Assembly: GCF_002775205.1 (NCBI RefSeq)
Contig: NC_036456.1
Location: forward strand, 19,077,976-19,141,975
Reading direction: 5' to 3'
Source: Xiphophorus maculatus
Taxonomy: Eukaryota > Chordata > Actinopteri > Cyprinodontiformes > Poeciliidae
DNA: 64,000 nt
Of this stretch, positions 11,161-22,600 are shown piece by piece. The notes beneath the pieces were generated by a model, which worked only from the letters and a program-made list of their open reading frames with translations, was not told where the DNA came from and did no database searches. A program made the position numbers and the translations under genes. Position 1 is the first letter of the stretch. Each line of letters starts with the position of its first letter.

Positions 11161-11547
11161 AAGATGCATTACTTTGTCTCATCTCTATTCTGGAGGAGTG
11201 CATGGTGATTGGAATTGCATAACTAAAGTGTGTTCGACCAGTATTTGTGTGATGCAAAACAGAGTATCATGCTGAGAGAGTTTGAGTTCATGTGGTGTAA
11301 GCTTGAATTTGCATCATGACAAATATCAGCTGCAGTATCACAGAGATGCCATGAAAAACCATAAGCTGCTGTACAGCCGCACTGGCAGTGCAGTCTGACT
11401 TCTTGCAATTACTAACAACTAGCATGGTTAGCATGCTTTAGTGTTTCTCTTCTGTGAATTGAGTAAGTGAGCAAATAAGAGGCTTCTACAGCACTCAGTG
11501 GCATTCAGAAGAGGTCATGCTGTCATTTGAATCAGGTGTTCTGGAAT

Positions 11548-11688
11548 GGCTGCGACAGACTGGCGACCTGTCCAGGGTGACCCCGCCTCTCGCCCGGAAC
11601 GTTAGCTGGAGATAGGCACCAGCAGCCCTCCCAACCCCACTGAGGACAAGGGTATACAGAAAATGGGTGGATGGATGGATGGATGTTT
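11548..11688 (+). repeat. LINE/SINE 3' tail with TGGA repeats
   Basis: Contains GACTGGCGACCTGTCCAGGG, GCCCGGAACGTTAGCTGGAG and ATAGGCACCAGCA, and ends GGGTGGATGGATGGATGGATG. This is a very common teleost dispersed repeat end, probably L2/CR1-related. It lies between FN3 relics of the damaged locus. Confidence 0.7.
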
Positions 11689-13948
11689 CTGGAATGGAGA
11701 TGCGCAGTAAATATGCAAGACATTGTTGCCTGATGACCAAACTTGAGAGACTCTGATTTAGTGCCTTACAACTCAACAATAAAACTTTAAAATATATTTT
11801 TTTTAAATGAACAGGAAACATATGCTCATACTTTTAAACTTTTCAGAAGGTGAGCTGCAGCTTTGTGGACCAACTGCAGTCATGCAAGGCAAGCCTTAAA
11901 TCCATTAAATGCAATTCACAAAAAGTGTTTTTCTTTTAGAATCAGACACTAACGCAGTAATTTATAAAACTAACGTAAATAAATCAACTGGTTTGTCATG
12001 GATCCTTTCCCCAAAGATGAAAGGCACATTACCAGACCTCTGTCACACTTGATGACACGCTGAGAAGGTGATTTGATTGCATATCTCAGTTGTAAACAAA
12101 ATGGCTGATTATGATTGGGGATCCCAGGAAAACACTGAGAGAAATTACAATCGTAATTCAGATATTTCTTTAAGACAGCTTTGTAAATCATAGAAACTTT
12201 GTCCTGTGCACATTTTGTGAATTCACTGTTCTTTAGTGAATTTGTCTATTTAAGCTGTAGTAACATGCTGACCCATGACTCTCTAATGTTTAACTAATAA
12301 TTAGTTTATTGACCACAGACTTAGCTCAAGTAGCAATAAGTTCTGAACTTAAGTCATGTCTTAGTCGTCGGCGTTCTGTCACCAAATCAAACGTTTTACA
12401 TATTCAGAATATTGCTTTGCTTGTTTTCCTATCACTCATCCCTAATAATATATAACAGGTGCTTGTTGTACGTCTCTGTCTTACTGCCTGAACATCCAAG
12501 CAACTTCAGAATATTGTTGCTGTATGACACCAACATCACTCTGCAGTGGGATAAAGGCAACACCAACTTTGTTCTCCAGATCAACGACTCAGAGACAAAC
12601 ATCAGAGCACCAGATGGAGCTGGACCAGTATTTTACACAGCTTTGTCTCTCACTGCTGCAACTAGATACACATTCACCCTCTTCTCTGTGTTTGAGAACC
12701 TCAGATCCAGGGGAATTAGCATCACTCAAGTCACTGGTAGGAAGACGAGCTATTATTAAGCCAGCATAATAAACATTTAAGCAAAAATGATATTAACTTT
12801 CAAGATTGCATAACAGTCTTGAAAGTTATGCGAGATCAAGGATGCCAATAAGACATCCTGTACTGCAGTCATTTTCCTGAATTTTCAGAAGTTTTCATTT
12901 TTCAGCATATGGGTGCTAAATACAAACGCATTTAACCTACGATCCAGTTATTGCAACCACTTACTTCATGCTTTGAAATCAAATTTAACTTGTCTCAATT
13001 TCAGCTCCTGAAAGACCCACAGGATTCACAGTATCAGCACAAAATGAGACCAGTATCACTCTGCAGTGGGATAAAGACAACAACAACATCAACTTTGTTC
13101 TTGAGTTTAATGGCAGATACACGACCATCATTGCACCAGGTGGAAATGGACCAGTAACTCACACAATCCCATCTCTCACTGCTGGAACCAGATGCACATT
13201 CACTCTCTTCTGTTGGCTTGAGAACACGAGAAGCACTGCAGTACAACTTACAGCTGTCAGTGGTATGTTTTGTTTCTGTTTTAGTTTGTCCTACTAATAA
13301 AATCTTAAGAGAAAACCTGTTGTGTATTTTAATTATTAGCAGTTATTATTGTTGCTTAGTGGGATGGCAAAATCTCTTATTCATGTGACAGATACGTGGA
13401 TAAATTGTGAATTTTATGCTGTATTTTTGCAGTTACTGCAAACATGCAATTATTTACAGCAGCTGTGTGTTGTTCATCGGGTTGGCGAGTGGTTTCAGTA
13501 CTCTCCTACTTGATGGCTATTGACTGACTTGTGAACTTGTCTTTCAGTAGACGCACTGTCATTTATTTTTTGTTTTTCTGACTCAGCTCCTCAAAATCCA
13601 GGCAACTTTAGACTATCAACACAAGACCAGCATCAAACCAGTTTAACGGCACAGAGACAAACATTGGTGCAGCAAGTGGAAATGAATCAGTAACTCACAC
13701 AGTCTCATCTCTGACGGCTGGAACTAGATACACATTCACTCTCTTTTCTGTGTTCGACAATGTCAGAATCAGTGGAGTCAACATCACAGCATCTACTGGT
13801 AATATCATTAGCTTTTTTAATACGTTGTTAAACATTCCAGATAAATGTTTCTTGCTGTATGTAAAAAATGTGACAATTATTAGCACTGAAGATAATTTAT
13901 TCCCTTTTCTCTTTTTCTCTTGCTCCACACATCTGTCCACAGGGCCAA

Positions 13949-15325
13949 GTAAGTAAATGCAGCTCTGAAACTTAATCCAGCTGTATTTTCATCAATGATG
14001 TTTGTTTTTTCCAGTTCAACACACTTTCAAAATGTTGTTTCTAGCTGCACTGATATATGTAACTTTGCTTAGACAATAACTTCGCATATTATGTTGACAA
14101 AGCTAGGACCAGTGTTGTCCCAGTTAATACTAACAAGAACTAGTTCTAAAGTCAGTCAAAATCTTTCTCACAACACACTTTATTAAGTCCTGTTTTCCCT
14201 TTTAATTGTATTATTATTCCTATCTTGTTCTTCTGAAATAAAGTTTGGGTGAATTTTTCAGTGGAAAATTTGGCTTGATTTCCATATTGTTGTTCAGACC
14301 AGTACAGTTGGATATATTTAGAAAAATCCAGGAAATATTTTACAAATCAAATAAATTTCTGCTCCTGGTGTGGACGTTGCCCCTCCCACTATAGAGCAGC
14401 ATGAAAAAAAAATCCCACAGGGAGTGGCAACGCTAAATGGGAAGGACTTTGGCTTGACAGCCACAATGCCCAGTGTTTGCCTTTGCTCCAGCCAAGGTCA
14501 TCTTTCACATTCAGGGGAAAAAAGGTAGGACAAAGACTAAAACATAACAAAACGCTGGAACTGAACACTGAAATGTACCAGGAAAGTGATTTACTTTTGA
14601 CTGGTTGCTAAATGTAGAAGGACAAATGATTAAACCAGAAGCTGACTCTTCCAGATGAGAGTTAAATATGCCTTGCATATCAAATGATAAGCTTTGTAGA
14701 TTGATATGCTTGTGCTTAAGGGAAAAGAAGAAGTGCATAAGTGTTTTATGTGTTGTCTAATGTTTGAAGGAGAACCGAAACAGAGAATGAGATACTGAGT
14801 CATCTGTCCAGGCAGGTGGACTTTGGCCAACAAATGCTGCTGAACTGATTCAAGCTAATGATCAAATGGGTCCGCAGTAACTAAAGTGTTCAGTTTCATC
14901 AGGTGTTTCATTATTTTTAATATTTCTGGAGATTAAACATTATTTAACATGAACAGATTCACATAACTATGACAGACTTGATGTAGCAGCAGCTGGTGTT
15001 AACAGTTCAGATGAATCTACATTCAAGATTAGCCTGAGTGTCTGAATGTGAATTTATTGTTGTTGTTTAATTTACGTTTGCTCAACAAATTGCATTCATA
15101 AAACGCAGACACAAAGCAGGCTGAAAAATAATGGATAATAATGAATGGTTGGTTGTTTTTGACAGAAAGTGGTGCATTTCTTCAGACTTCAATAGTAGCA
15201 CTGGGAGGAGGTTGATTTTTTCACAGATTATCTGTATCATACTATACTGTCATGACATGGTGACAGTTTTAACAAATATGAAGCTGTTAAGTTAAAACCA
15301 GGGTTCTTTTTCCAATTTTGAGGTC
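13949..15325. other. intergenic, no gene seen
   Basis: Separates the damaged lectin/FN3 locus from the TRIM gene. I searched it for the terminal tail exons of the FN3 family and did not find them. No recognisable repeat was seen. Confidence 0.4.
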
Positions 15326-17807
15326 ATGGCTTCCCATGGCTTATTTCTGTCCAAGGACCAGTTTCAGTGCTGCATCTGCCAAGATGTTTTCTCCGAGCCC
15401 GTCTCCATCCCCTGCGGTCACAGCTTCTGCTTCACCTGTATCACCGCCCACTGGGAAGGCAGGCACTCCATCAACTGCCCCAAATGTCACACAGAGTACA
15501 AGGTCTGCCCGGAGCTCTGCGAAAACTCTTTTGCCAAAGAAATGTCGGAGAAGATCCGAGCCGGGAGGCAGGACGGCGTGCCGGGGAAGACGGTGGACTG
15601 TGACGCGTGCGTGGGGAAGCAGACGAAGGCCCTGAGGTCCTGCCTGGTGTGTTTGACCTCTTACTGTGAGAGCCACCTGGAGCCTCACCTCAGAGTTGGC
15701 TCGCTGAAAGCTCACAAGCTGATTGAACCGGTGGGGATGCTGGAGAACAGGGTGTGCAGGAGGCACCAGGAGCTCCTGGAATTGTTCTGCAGAAGTCACC
15801 AGAAGTTTGTTTGCATGCAGTGCGTCAAAACCGACCATCGCTGCAACGACACGGTCCCAGTGGAACGAGAGAGCCAGGACAAGAAGGTGATTCTCAAGAA
15901 ACTATAATCTTAAATCCAGAGGGATATTTGACTACAGCTTTGAGCACTTTTTCTGTTTTTAGGGTCAGATTAAAATGATTCAAGGTGAAGTTCAGCAGAG
16001 GATCCAGGACAAGCTGCAGAAGCTGGAGGAGATCAGACACAATCTTGAGCTAAGCAAAGTGAGTTGATCCTGGAAGAATTCAAACTATTAGAGGGAGCCA
16101 GCAGAGTTATGTCACGGAGTGGAGAAGACGATTTACTGCTCCAATTTACAAATATTCCAACATTTCAAGCTGATTTTCAGTTTTTATCACTCACCCGCAG
16201 GAGAACACAAAAAGGGACATTGAGGAAAGTGGGCAGGTCTTCTCCGCTCTGATCCGCAGCATCGAGAGAAGTCGAGCCGAGCTGGTTGAGGTGACCCAGA
16301 GGAAGCAGGCAGCGGCAGAAACGAGGGCGAAGAGGCTGATCGCTGGGCTGGAAGCAGAAATCTCTGAGCTGAAGAGGAGAAAAAGGGAACTGGAGCAGCT
16401 GTTTCACCACGAAGACCACCTCCATGTTCTGCAGGTCAGGAGTTTACAGGTTGAAACTCATGAGAACAGATTATTTGTTGGTTTTATGTCTGAGTTTTTT
16501 GGGTCTGAGTTTATTCAAGACAACTGGTCCAAGTGGCATCAGAACCACAATCAGGTGTTTGTAAAACACAAAGTGTGAGAGATAATAACAGGCGTAGTGA
16601 CATAATCTAATCAGTATCTCTTGATCTGACTCCTTGGCTGCAGAGTTTCCCGGCTGTGAGCTCTCTTCCATCTACCGAAGACTCCTCAAACGTCCTCGTC
16701 CATTCAGAAACATGCCTGGGAACCATAAGGAGGGCGGTGGCTGACATTCGAGAGCAGCTGCAACTGCAACTGGAAAAACTTTCCTCTCGAGGTTTGTCGG
16801 ATCAGCAGAGCACCTCGTAATATTCTTTATTTTCCACCACTCAGTCGATTGAGGATGTTCTCATTGGCTTTCAGAATACGAGAAGATCCAGCAGTATCCA
16901 GGTAAAGCTTCACTGAAGTGTTTTAGTATTGCCTCTCTTCTTTGTGTTTTATCCTAATTAAATAAGTGCACACAAATTAAAGGTTGAATTTATGCAAGTC
17001 CAAGATTTCTCTGCTGTAATGAAAGATTCATTTCCAATTAACTTGTAGTTTGTGGAAGGCTGCGTCGTTTATATTTCAGTCCTGTAATCATGATTTGAGT
17101 AAAAACAGAAAGATGAACATTCCTCTGCTCTGATCTCCTTCTGTCCACCAAGCCGATGTCCTTCTGGACCCCAGGACGGCCAACCCCTGGCTCGTCCTGT
17201 CAGAGGACGGGAGGCAGGTGCAGGACGGAGACGTAATGCGAAATGTGGCAGATCTCCCAGAACGTTTTGACAAAGCTCCGTGTGTCCTCGCTCTCATGGT
17301 AACAAAAGCGGATGAGGTGTTCTAAGTGTGTGATGCCTTGTTGTGTTGTCTAAAGTCTAATTCTTGTCTCTGCAGGGTTTCACCACAGGGAGGCGCTACT
17401 GGGAGGTGCATGTGGGAGGCAAAACGGCGTGGGACTTGGGCGTAGCTCGAGCATCCGTCAGAAGGAAAGGTGCTGTGACTCTGAGTCCAGACGAGGGTTT
17501 CTGGACCGTCTGTCTGAGGAAAGGAGCCGAACTCTGGGCCTGTGCAGGAGAGGCAGAGCTGCTGTGCATTTCCAAGAGGCCAAAGGTCATTGGTGTGTTC
17601 CTGGACTATGAAGATGGGCTTGTTTCTTTCTACAATGCAGAGTCCGGGTCACACATCTATTCATTTACAGGATTTCACTTTACCGAGGCCATTTTCCCCT
17701 TTTTCAACCCGGATACGAATGAAAACGGCACCAACAAACTGCCGCTGACCATCCAGCCCATTAAGAAACGCATCTTCGGCACAGATTTAGAGGACATCAC
17801 TATATGA
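15326..17807 (+). CDS. TRIM-family E3 ubiquitin ligase (finTRIM/TRIM25-like), RING-B-box-coiled coil-PRY/SPRY
   Basis: Seven exons joined in frame: 15326-15886, 15963-16058, 16201-16434, 16644-16791, 16875-16901, 17153-17298 and 17376-17807 (547 residues). Exon sizes of 96 and 234 nt are characteristic of this family. The RING is complete: C15-x2-C18, C30-G-H32-x2-C35-x2-C38, C51-x2-C54. Two B-box-like cysteine/histidine clusters lie at about 91-131 and 145-185. A glutamate/lysine-rich coiled coil covers about 188-330. PRY (about 356-404, starting [20 protein letters not shown]) and SPRY ([11 protein letters not shown], then FWTVCL) complete it. The start was chosen because [18 protein letters not shown] places the first zinc ligand at residue 15, as usual. 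Family knowledge: such proteins transfer ubiquitin and many act in antiviral signalling; the substrate here is unknown. A polyadenylation signal is possible at 18085-18090. No damage is seen. Confidence 0.9.
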
Positions 17808-19086
17808 TATTTTAAATATGTATCCAGCAACGTTTTATTTATTATACAATTTATGCTAACGTTGTTTTTGCAAAGCTCCCTGTGCATTTATCGACACTCC
17901 ACCAGTACAGTACGTTCATTTAGTTATTCAAAGTAATGCCTAAAAATACTTTAAATAGATTTTAAAAAATTTTGCAGCTTCATTTTGTACTGAAAAGAAA
18001 CAGGAAAATACAATGTTTTAATTTGAGTAGATTTTTTTTCAGGGGTTGGAAAATAATCCCAAATATAGTAAAAAATAATTAAACAATAAATACTGTAAAT
18101 AAGAATAGATTATTCTTTGAATTGAACAAACTGATACAAACAATTGACACCTTTAATGGTTACATTTTATGTCAATATTGATAATTAAAAGCAGTAGTGG
18201 TAGCTGTATTCTTACTACTGCCACAAAAATAAACCAGTTACATGCATTTTGTATGTTTTTATTTGTTTTGTATACATAAGACATCATATTCAATATAATT
18301 ATGTTGACATTAGGGGTTGTGTATCTCTTGCTTTGTTTTTTTCTGTTGAACAGATCTGGACCTCTATGTGATATTATGGCGTCACACAGAGGCACTGGGG
18401 GAAAAATGAGGAGCAAATTTAATCTCAGAAATGTTCTAGAAAAAATGTAGAAATTTCTGAGTTTCAAAACTCGTAAATTGTTTTACATAAATGTATTTTT
18501 GCATCTTTTTACACATTTCCACCAGAGATGGCGCTGTATTGCTATCTTTTGCTGTTATCTTGGTTTTAGACTACAGTACATCTGAGTGTAATTTACTGCT
18601 TACCTGTCACAGTAAGCCACATTTTTGTGAAATGCAGTTTGTTGTATTCTGTGTGGAAATTAAGAATATAGAGAAATAAAATGTCTTCATTATGGAACAA
18701 ATCCGTAAAGCTGAAATAAAAACTCTACAACCGCACTTTGAGATAAAAAAAAAAAAGATTCTTTTTATGCTGCTTTAATATTCTAGTAACAGAAAACCTG
18801 TTGCATTTCTGTTACTCCCTCTACTTCTGCTTCTTCTCCAGACCCGAGCACTCTCTGTAAATGTTACACAGATCTCAGCCTCTCTCCACAGACCTGCAAA
18901 CTAACATCACAGTACATGTTCAAATTAAACAACCTGACGCCTGCTGCTGATCAGATTAGTGCAGAAATAGGATTAGCCTCGAGGCAGATGGAGCGCAGAG
19001 ACACTTCTTCCATCCATCACTTTATTTTTGTTGCGTATTTACTAGTTTAATTCTCTATTTTTGCACAGGTTTTACCGAACCGTTAT

Positions 19087-19089
<3 letters not shown>
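17808..19089. other. intergenic between the TRIM gene and rpgrip1
   Basis: Includes the TRIM 3' UTR with AATAAA candidates at 18085 and about 18676. A GGATTA (a CRX/OTX-type homeodomain site) lies at 18970-18975. Nothing else is recognised. Confidence 0.4.

Positions 19090-19171
<82 letters not shown>
19090..19171. repeat. (TA)n microsatellite, about 41 units
   Basis: An uninterrupted TA dinucleotide run, about 500 bp upstream of the rpgrip1 start codon. A run this long is likely length-polymorphic and difficult to assemble. Confidence 0.95.
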
Positions 19172-19174
<3 letters not shown>

Positions 19175-19376
19175 CGACTGCAATTTGAAGAGGAATTAGA
19201 TTTGGATCGGTTAGATCAATTTTAAAGGAAGCAGCGGAGGAATTATAAAGAGATGAGGGATTAAAAGTGTCATCCGGGCTCTGGGCGGAGACACGCAAAT
19301 CTCACAGGCCTGCAGGATAACACCGGCAAACATTTGTCATCTCATTAGGAGACACTCGGATGAGCGAAAGATGCGG
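19172..19376 (+). promoter_or_regulatory. putative rpgrip1 promoter and noncoding first exon
   Basis: A more GC-rich segment ending in a good splice donor (GATGCGG|GTAAGT at about 19376) that would lead to the coding exon at 19667. A GGATTA homeodomain site lies at 19258-19263, which suits a photoreceptor gene (CRX/OTX sites are known to drive many of these), though the hexamer is short. The transcription start is not determined. Confidence 0.4.
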
Positions 19377-19666
19377 GTAAGTCGAACGTATTTTCTCAAA
19401 TACTTTGACTATAGAGCTTCATTAAAGACTATATCATATCGCGATGTTTTGTGTTTGGTTTGTTTCACCAGCTGCTCAGTGATTCATTTAGAATTTAAAA
19501 AGCACAAGTAATTTCTCTCGTTCAATTGATTCCTTTTGTCAGCTTTTATGGCACGTTTCATCAATGTGTGTCAAGGAAGGGTTCACAATTAATTTCCCAG
19601 AAGTCTTTTTGCAGATGAAGCGATGTGAGCTCCCTGATTGGCTGAGGCTGAAGTAGGAAAGGCGTG

Positions 19667-22600
19667 ATGTCGCTGGCGGTGGACGAGACGGCCGGGGACC
19701 TTCCGGTGAGGGACGTGGGGCTGATGAGAGGCGGGCTGATGCCCACCGTCCCGGGTGTGTGTTCACACGACAACACGGAACTGTTTTTATGGTTTTATTG
19801 CCGCAAAAGGACAGCATTTATGCCAGCAAAAATGCATAATACTTCCCTAAAATGAATCACCCTTACATTCAAATTAAACTTTAGTTTTACTGTAATTTAC
19901 TGCGCCACAGATAAAGGTGTGATAAAGTAACACCTTTATCTGTGTGATAAAGGGAAACGTAAGCCAACGTAAACGTGATTGGTTTACGTTTTCTGCAGAA
20001 ACGTAAACCAATCTTGTGCAACTTTGCGTTGCAGTTAATCCTTGCATAAAAAGCTTTCAAGTTGCTCTTTTCATAAAAGAACAGATATTTTTCAGGTATG
20101 TGTGTATTAAAGTAGCTTCTAGTTAAGATTTTAGAAAGTTGAAACTGCAAAATTAATTTTCTGTGAATGCACTGTGAGGCTCTTTTGGTTGTCATTTTTT
20201 GCTGTTTTCCCAGATACTCTGCGGGATGTCAAGCCGTGGAAGAAGCATCATTCTGCAAAGATGAAAGGTGGATTAACTTTCACAAACATCACCTTGCACA
20301 TTTTGACTCAAATGATCATGACTGTGCTTTGTATCCAGCGGACCCTCAGCGGCTGTTTCGGTTTCCCAGAGATCATCTGGAGAACCTGTGTCTCCGCCTG
20401 CAGGAGGAGAACAGTGTGCTCAGGCAACACACACGGACACAGGAGCAGAGGCTCCGCAGGTAACAACCAGCAGAGACGGGACTCTTAGCACTGCTGGAAC
20501 CACAAGTCTCTAATTTAAAAAAAAAAAAACGTTGTACCAAAATAACTACCCTAGAGTAGTTTACTTTGGATGTTATATTATAAAGGCAGGCTATAATCAT
20601 GACTATAGATGTCAAATATTAATTTACCATGTGAAATATTGCTGACAGTATTCATGGAGAATTATTGATTTTATTAGCCTGCCCTGTATTTAAGATTAAC
20701 CCTAAATCCTCCTTCCATCCTCTTGTTTTACCCCAGAATGTCCACGAAGCTGATGCGACTTCGTCAGGCCCGTCCTGGCTCCGGTCCTGTCAAAGAGAGG
20801 GACATGGAGGATACGATCCAGGAGCTGGAGGCCCGGGTGGCGGTGCTGGAGAGCCAGAAGGAGGTGCTGCAGAATAAACTCAGCATAGCCAAGCAGCACA
20901 TCCTGGACCTGGGGGCTCGCACGCCTTACAGGTACAACAAAGGTGAGGGTTACGCACAGAAAAGAGCCATGTCTTAAATGTCTGACGCCACTGTTGGCAT
21001 CATTATTCAAAGTCATAGCTTTACCACATTATTCATTCATTTATGAATGTCACAATTTAAAACTAAATATTTAGCGTGCTATCTTAAGCTAAATATTTAG
21101 TTTGAAGCTAAAACTAGCTTCAAGCATTAAGTTTGTATATATGACCTTTAAATAACATAAATTAATGCTGTTCATTTTTAACTGTGCACATTTAAAAATG
21201 ACACTCTATATACAGTAAATCTCAATGGCTTTCATACATATGAGTGGATGTGAACCCTCCAGGATTGTATGATGTTCTTCCCCTTCATGTGTTCAGGTAA
21301 AAACCTGGATGGAGAGGCTGGAGTCCGGAGGGCGGCACGGACTGCTCCTGCACGATACGGCCTCACGCTGGAGGAAACCAGAGCAGAAATGGAAAGATTG
21401 TACAAAAACCCCTCCTTTTTCTCTTTCTATCATCAATGTCCTTCTGCTTATAATTCAACATAAAAGTCCATCATCATCCAGCAGGTCCAGTATGACCGAT
21501 CAGGTGAGGATGGCAGAACTGGAGGTGACAGCTCAGGCTCTCCGAGAAAGTCTGAGAGACAGGGAGAGAGAGGTGGAGGGGACGGTCAGAGAGCTGAGGA
21601 AGCAGCAGGCCGACAGACACAGGTAGATGTACATACATAAAGACGCAGCTGGCGAATCACGTTGCATCTTCTAATTGAAAAAAGACGTGTTTTAATCACA
21701 AAAGTGCATTTACTTTGAAGTAAAACATATTTTACTTGTGCCAGAATCACAATCAGAGAGAATGTGGATCTGATCCGTCTGCAAAAGCAGCTCTCTGAGA
21801 AGAGCACAGCCCTGAGGGTCAGCCAGGAGAAGTTTGCTGACCTGCAGGAGGTGAGACCCTGTTCCTGTCTTCTGTTAATTCTGCACATCATCAGTCTTCC
21901 TTATTAGCGCTCTAATCCTCTCACCGACCTCCTCCATGTGTTTAACTATAGGCGTACGAGAATCAGCTGGAAGAGGTAAAGGCCTCAGAATAAACAGATA
22001 AAGTCTGATGAATAATCCAGTGAATAATGGATAATCCTGCTTCCTGTGTTCGCTGCAGAGTCAGAGGGCGCTGAGGGAAAGTCAGGGAGCTCTGCTGGAG
22101 AAGGTGGAGGAGCTGACCGACCAACTGAAGCAGGAGAGACAGAGAGCTCTGACCCAGGAGGGGCAGCTCACCACCATGACCCTGTCTCTGCAGACTCTGG
22201 ACAAGGTATCACATCTGTGTGCAGCTGGATCATGTCAGGTAGGAACTCATTTGGCTTATTCTCCATCAGCTCCAAGAGAGAATCTCAGACCTGGAGGGAG
22301 AGAGGGATCTGATCAAAGACAGCTACGATACTCTACTGAAGAGGTAGGGTTTTAAAAATATAACTTTTTGGAACATTTTTTCTAGTATTTACAAAAAAAC
22401 TAATGAGCTCTTAGAGACTATGATAGGGATATGACAGATTAAAAGTTTATTTTATGTGTTACCTTACATTGTTCACTGTACTTTGCTTTGTAAAAGTATT
22501 ACTTTTCACATTTTTCATGTTACAACAATAATCCTTTGCCTATTCTGGACTTTATAGATCACATAGATCACATGTGATGTCACAGCATATTTCCGTATGA

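Larger units (their letters stand above)
9275..13948 (+). pseudogene. C-type lectin / fibronectin III chimeric locus, damaged
   Basis: Recognisable pieces in order: a 5' UTR-like exon ending at 9306 (AAAG|GTAAGT); a signal-peptide exon 9512-9545 (MDKRLLFIFIT) followed by GC where a GT donor is expected; a lectin exon 9939-10109 (FAQTHQYYFVNVSLDWTSAQ ... CRR.DTDLATIE); a chimeric exon 10256-10411 that starts as lectin (AWIGLYDELYNIWKWSLDD) and from about 10340 becomes the end of an FN3 domain (YTFTLFSVLDGVRSSGVEL); an FN3 exon about 12486-12736 without an AG acceptor; an intact FN3 exon 13005-13262; an FN3 exon 13587-13798 that is 46 nt shorter than the 258-nt norm, hence frameshifted; and a 6-nt microexon 13943-13948. 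The two terminal exons seen in the paralogue at 3173-3405 are not found. I infer a pseudogene or one transcribed only as a shorter lectin product. Assembly error could mimic part of the damage. Confidence 0.55.

Noticed and set aside
15341..15838. 165-residue minus-strand ORF
   Set aside because: It is the antisense shadow of TRIM exon 1, whose RING and B-box cysteines are clear on the plus strand.
19083..19298. ORF with a Tyr-Ile repeat
   Set aside because: Translation of the TA microsatellite.
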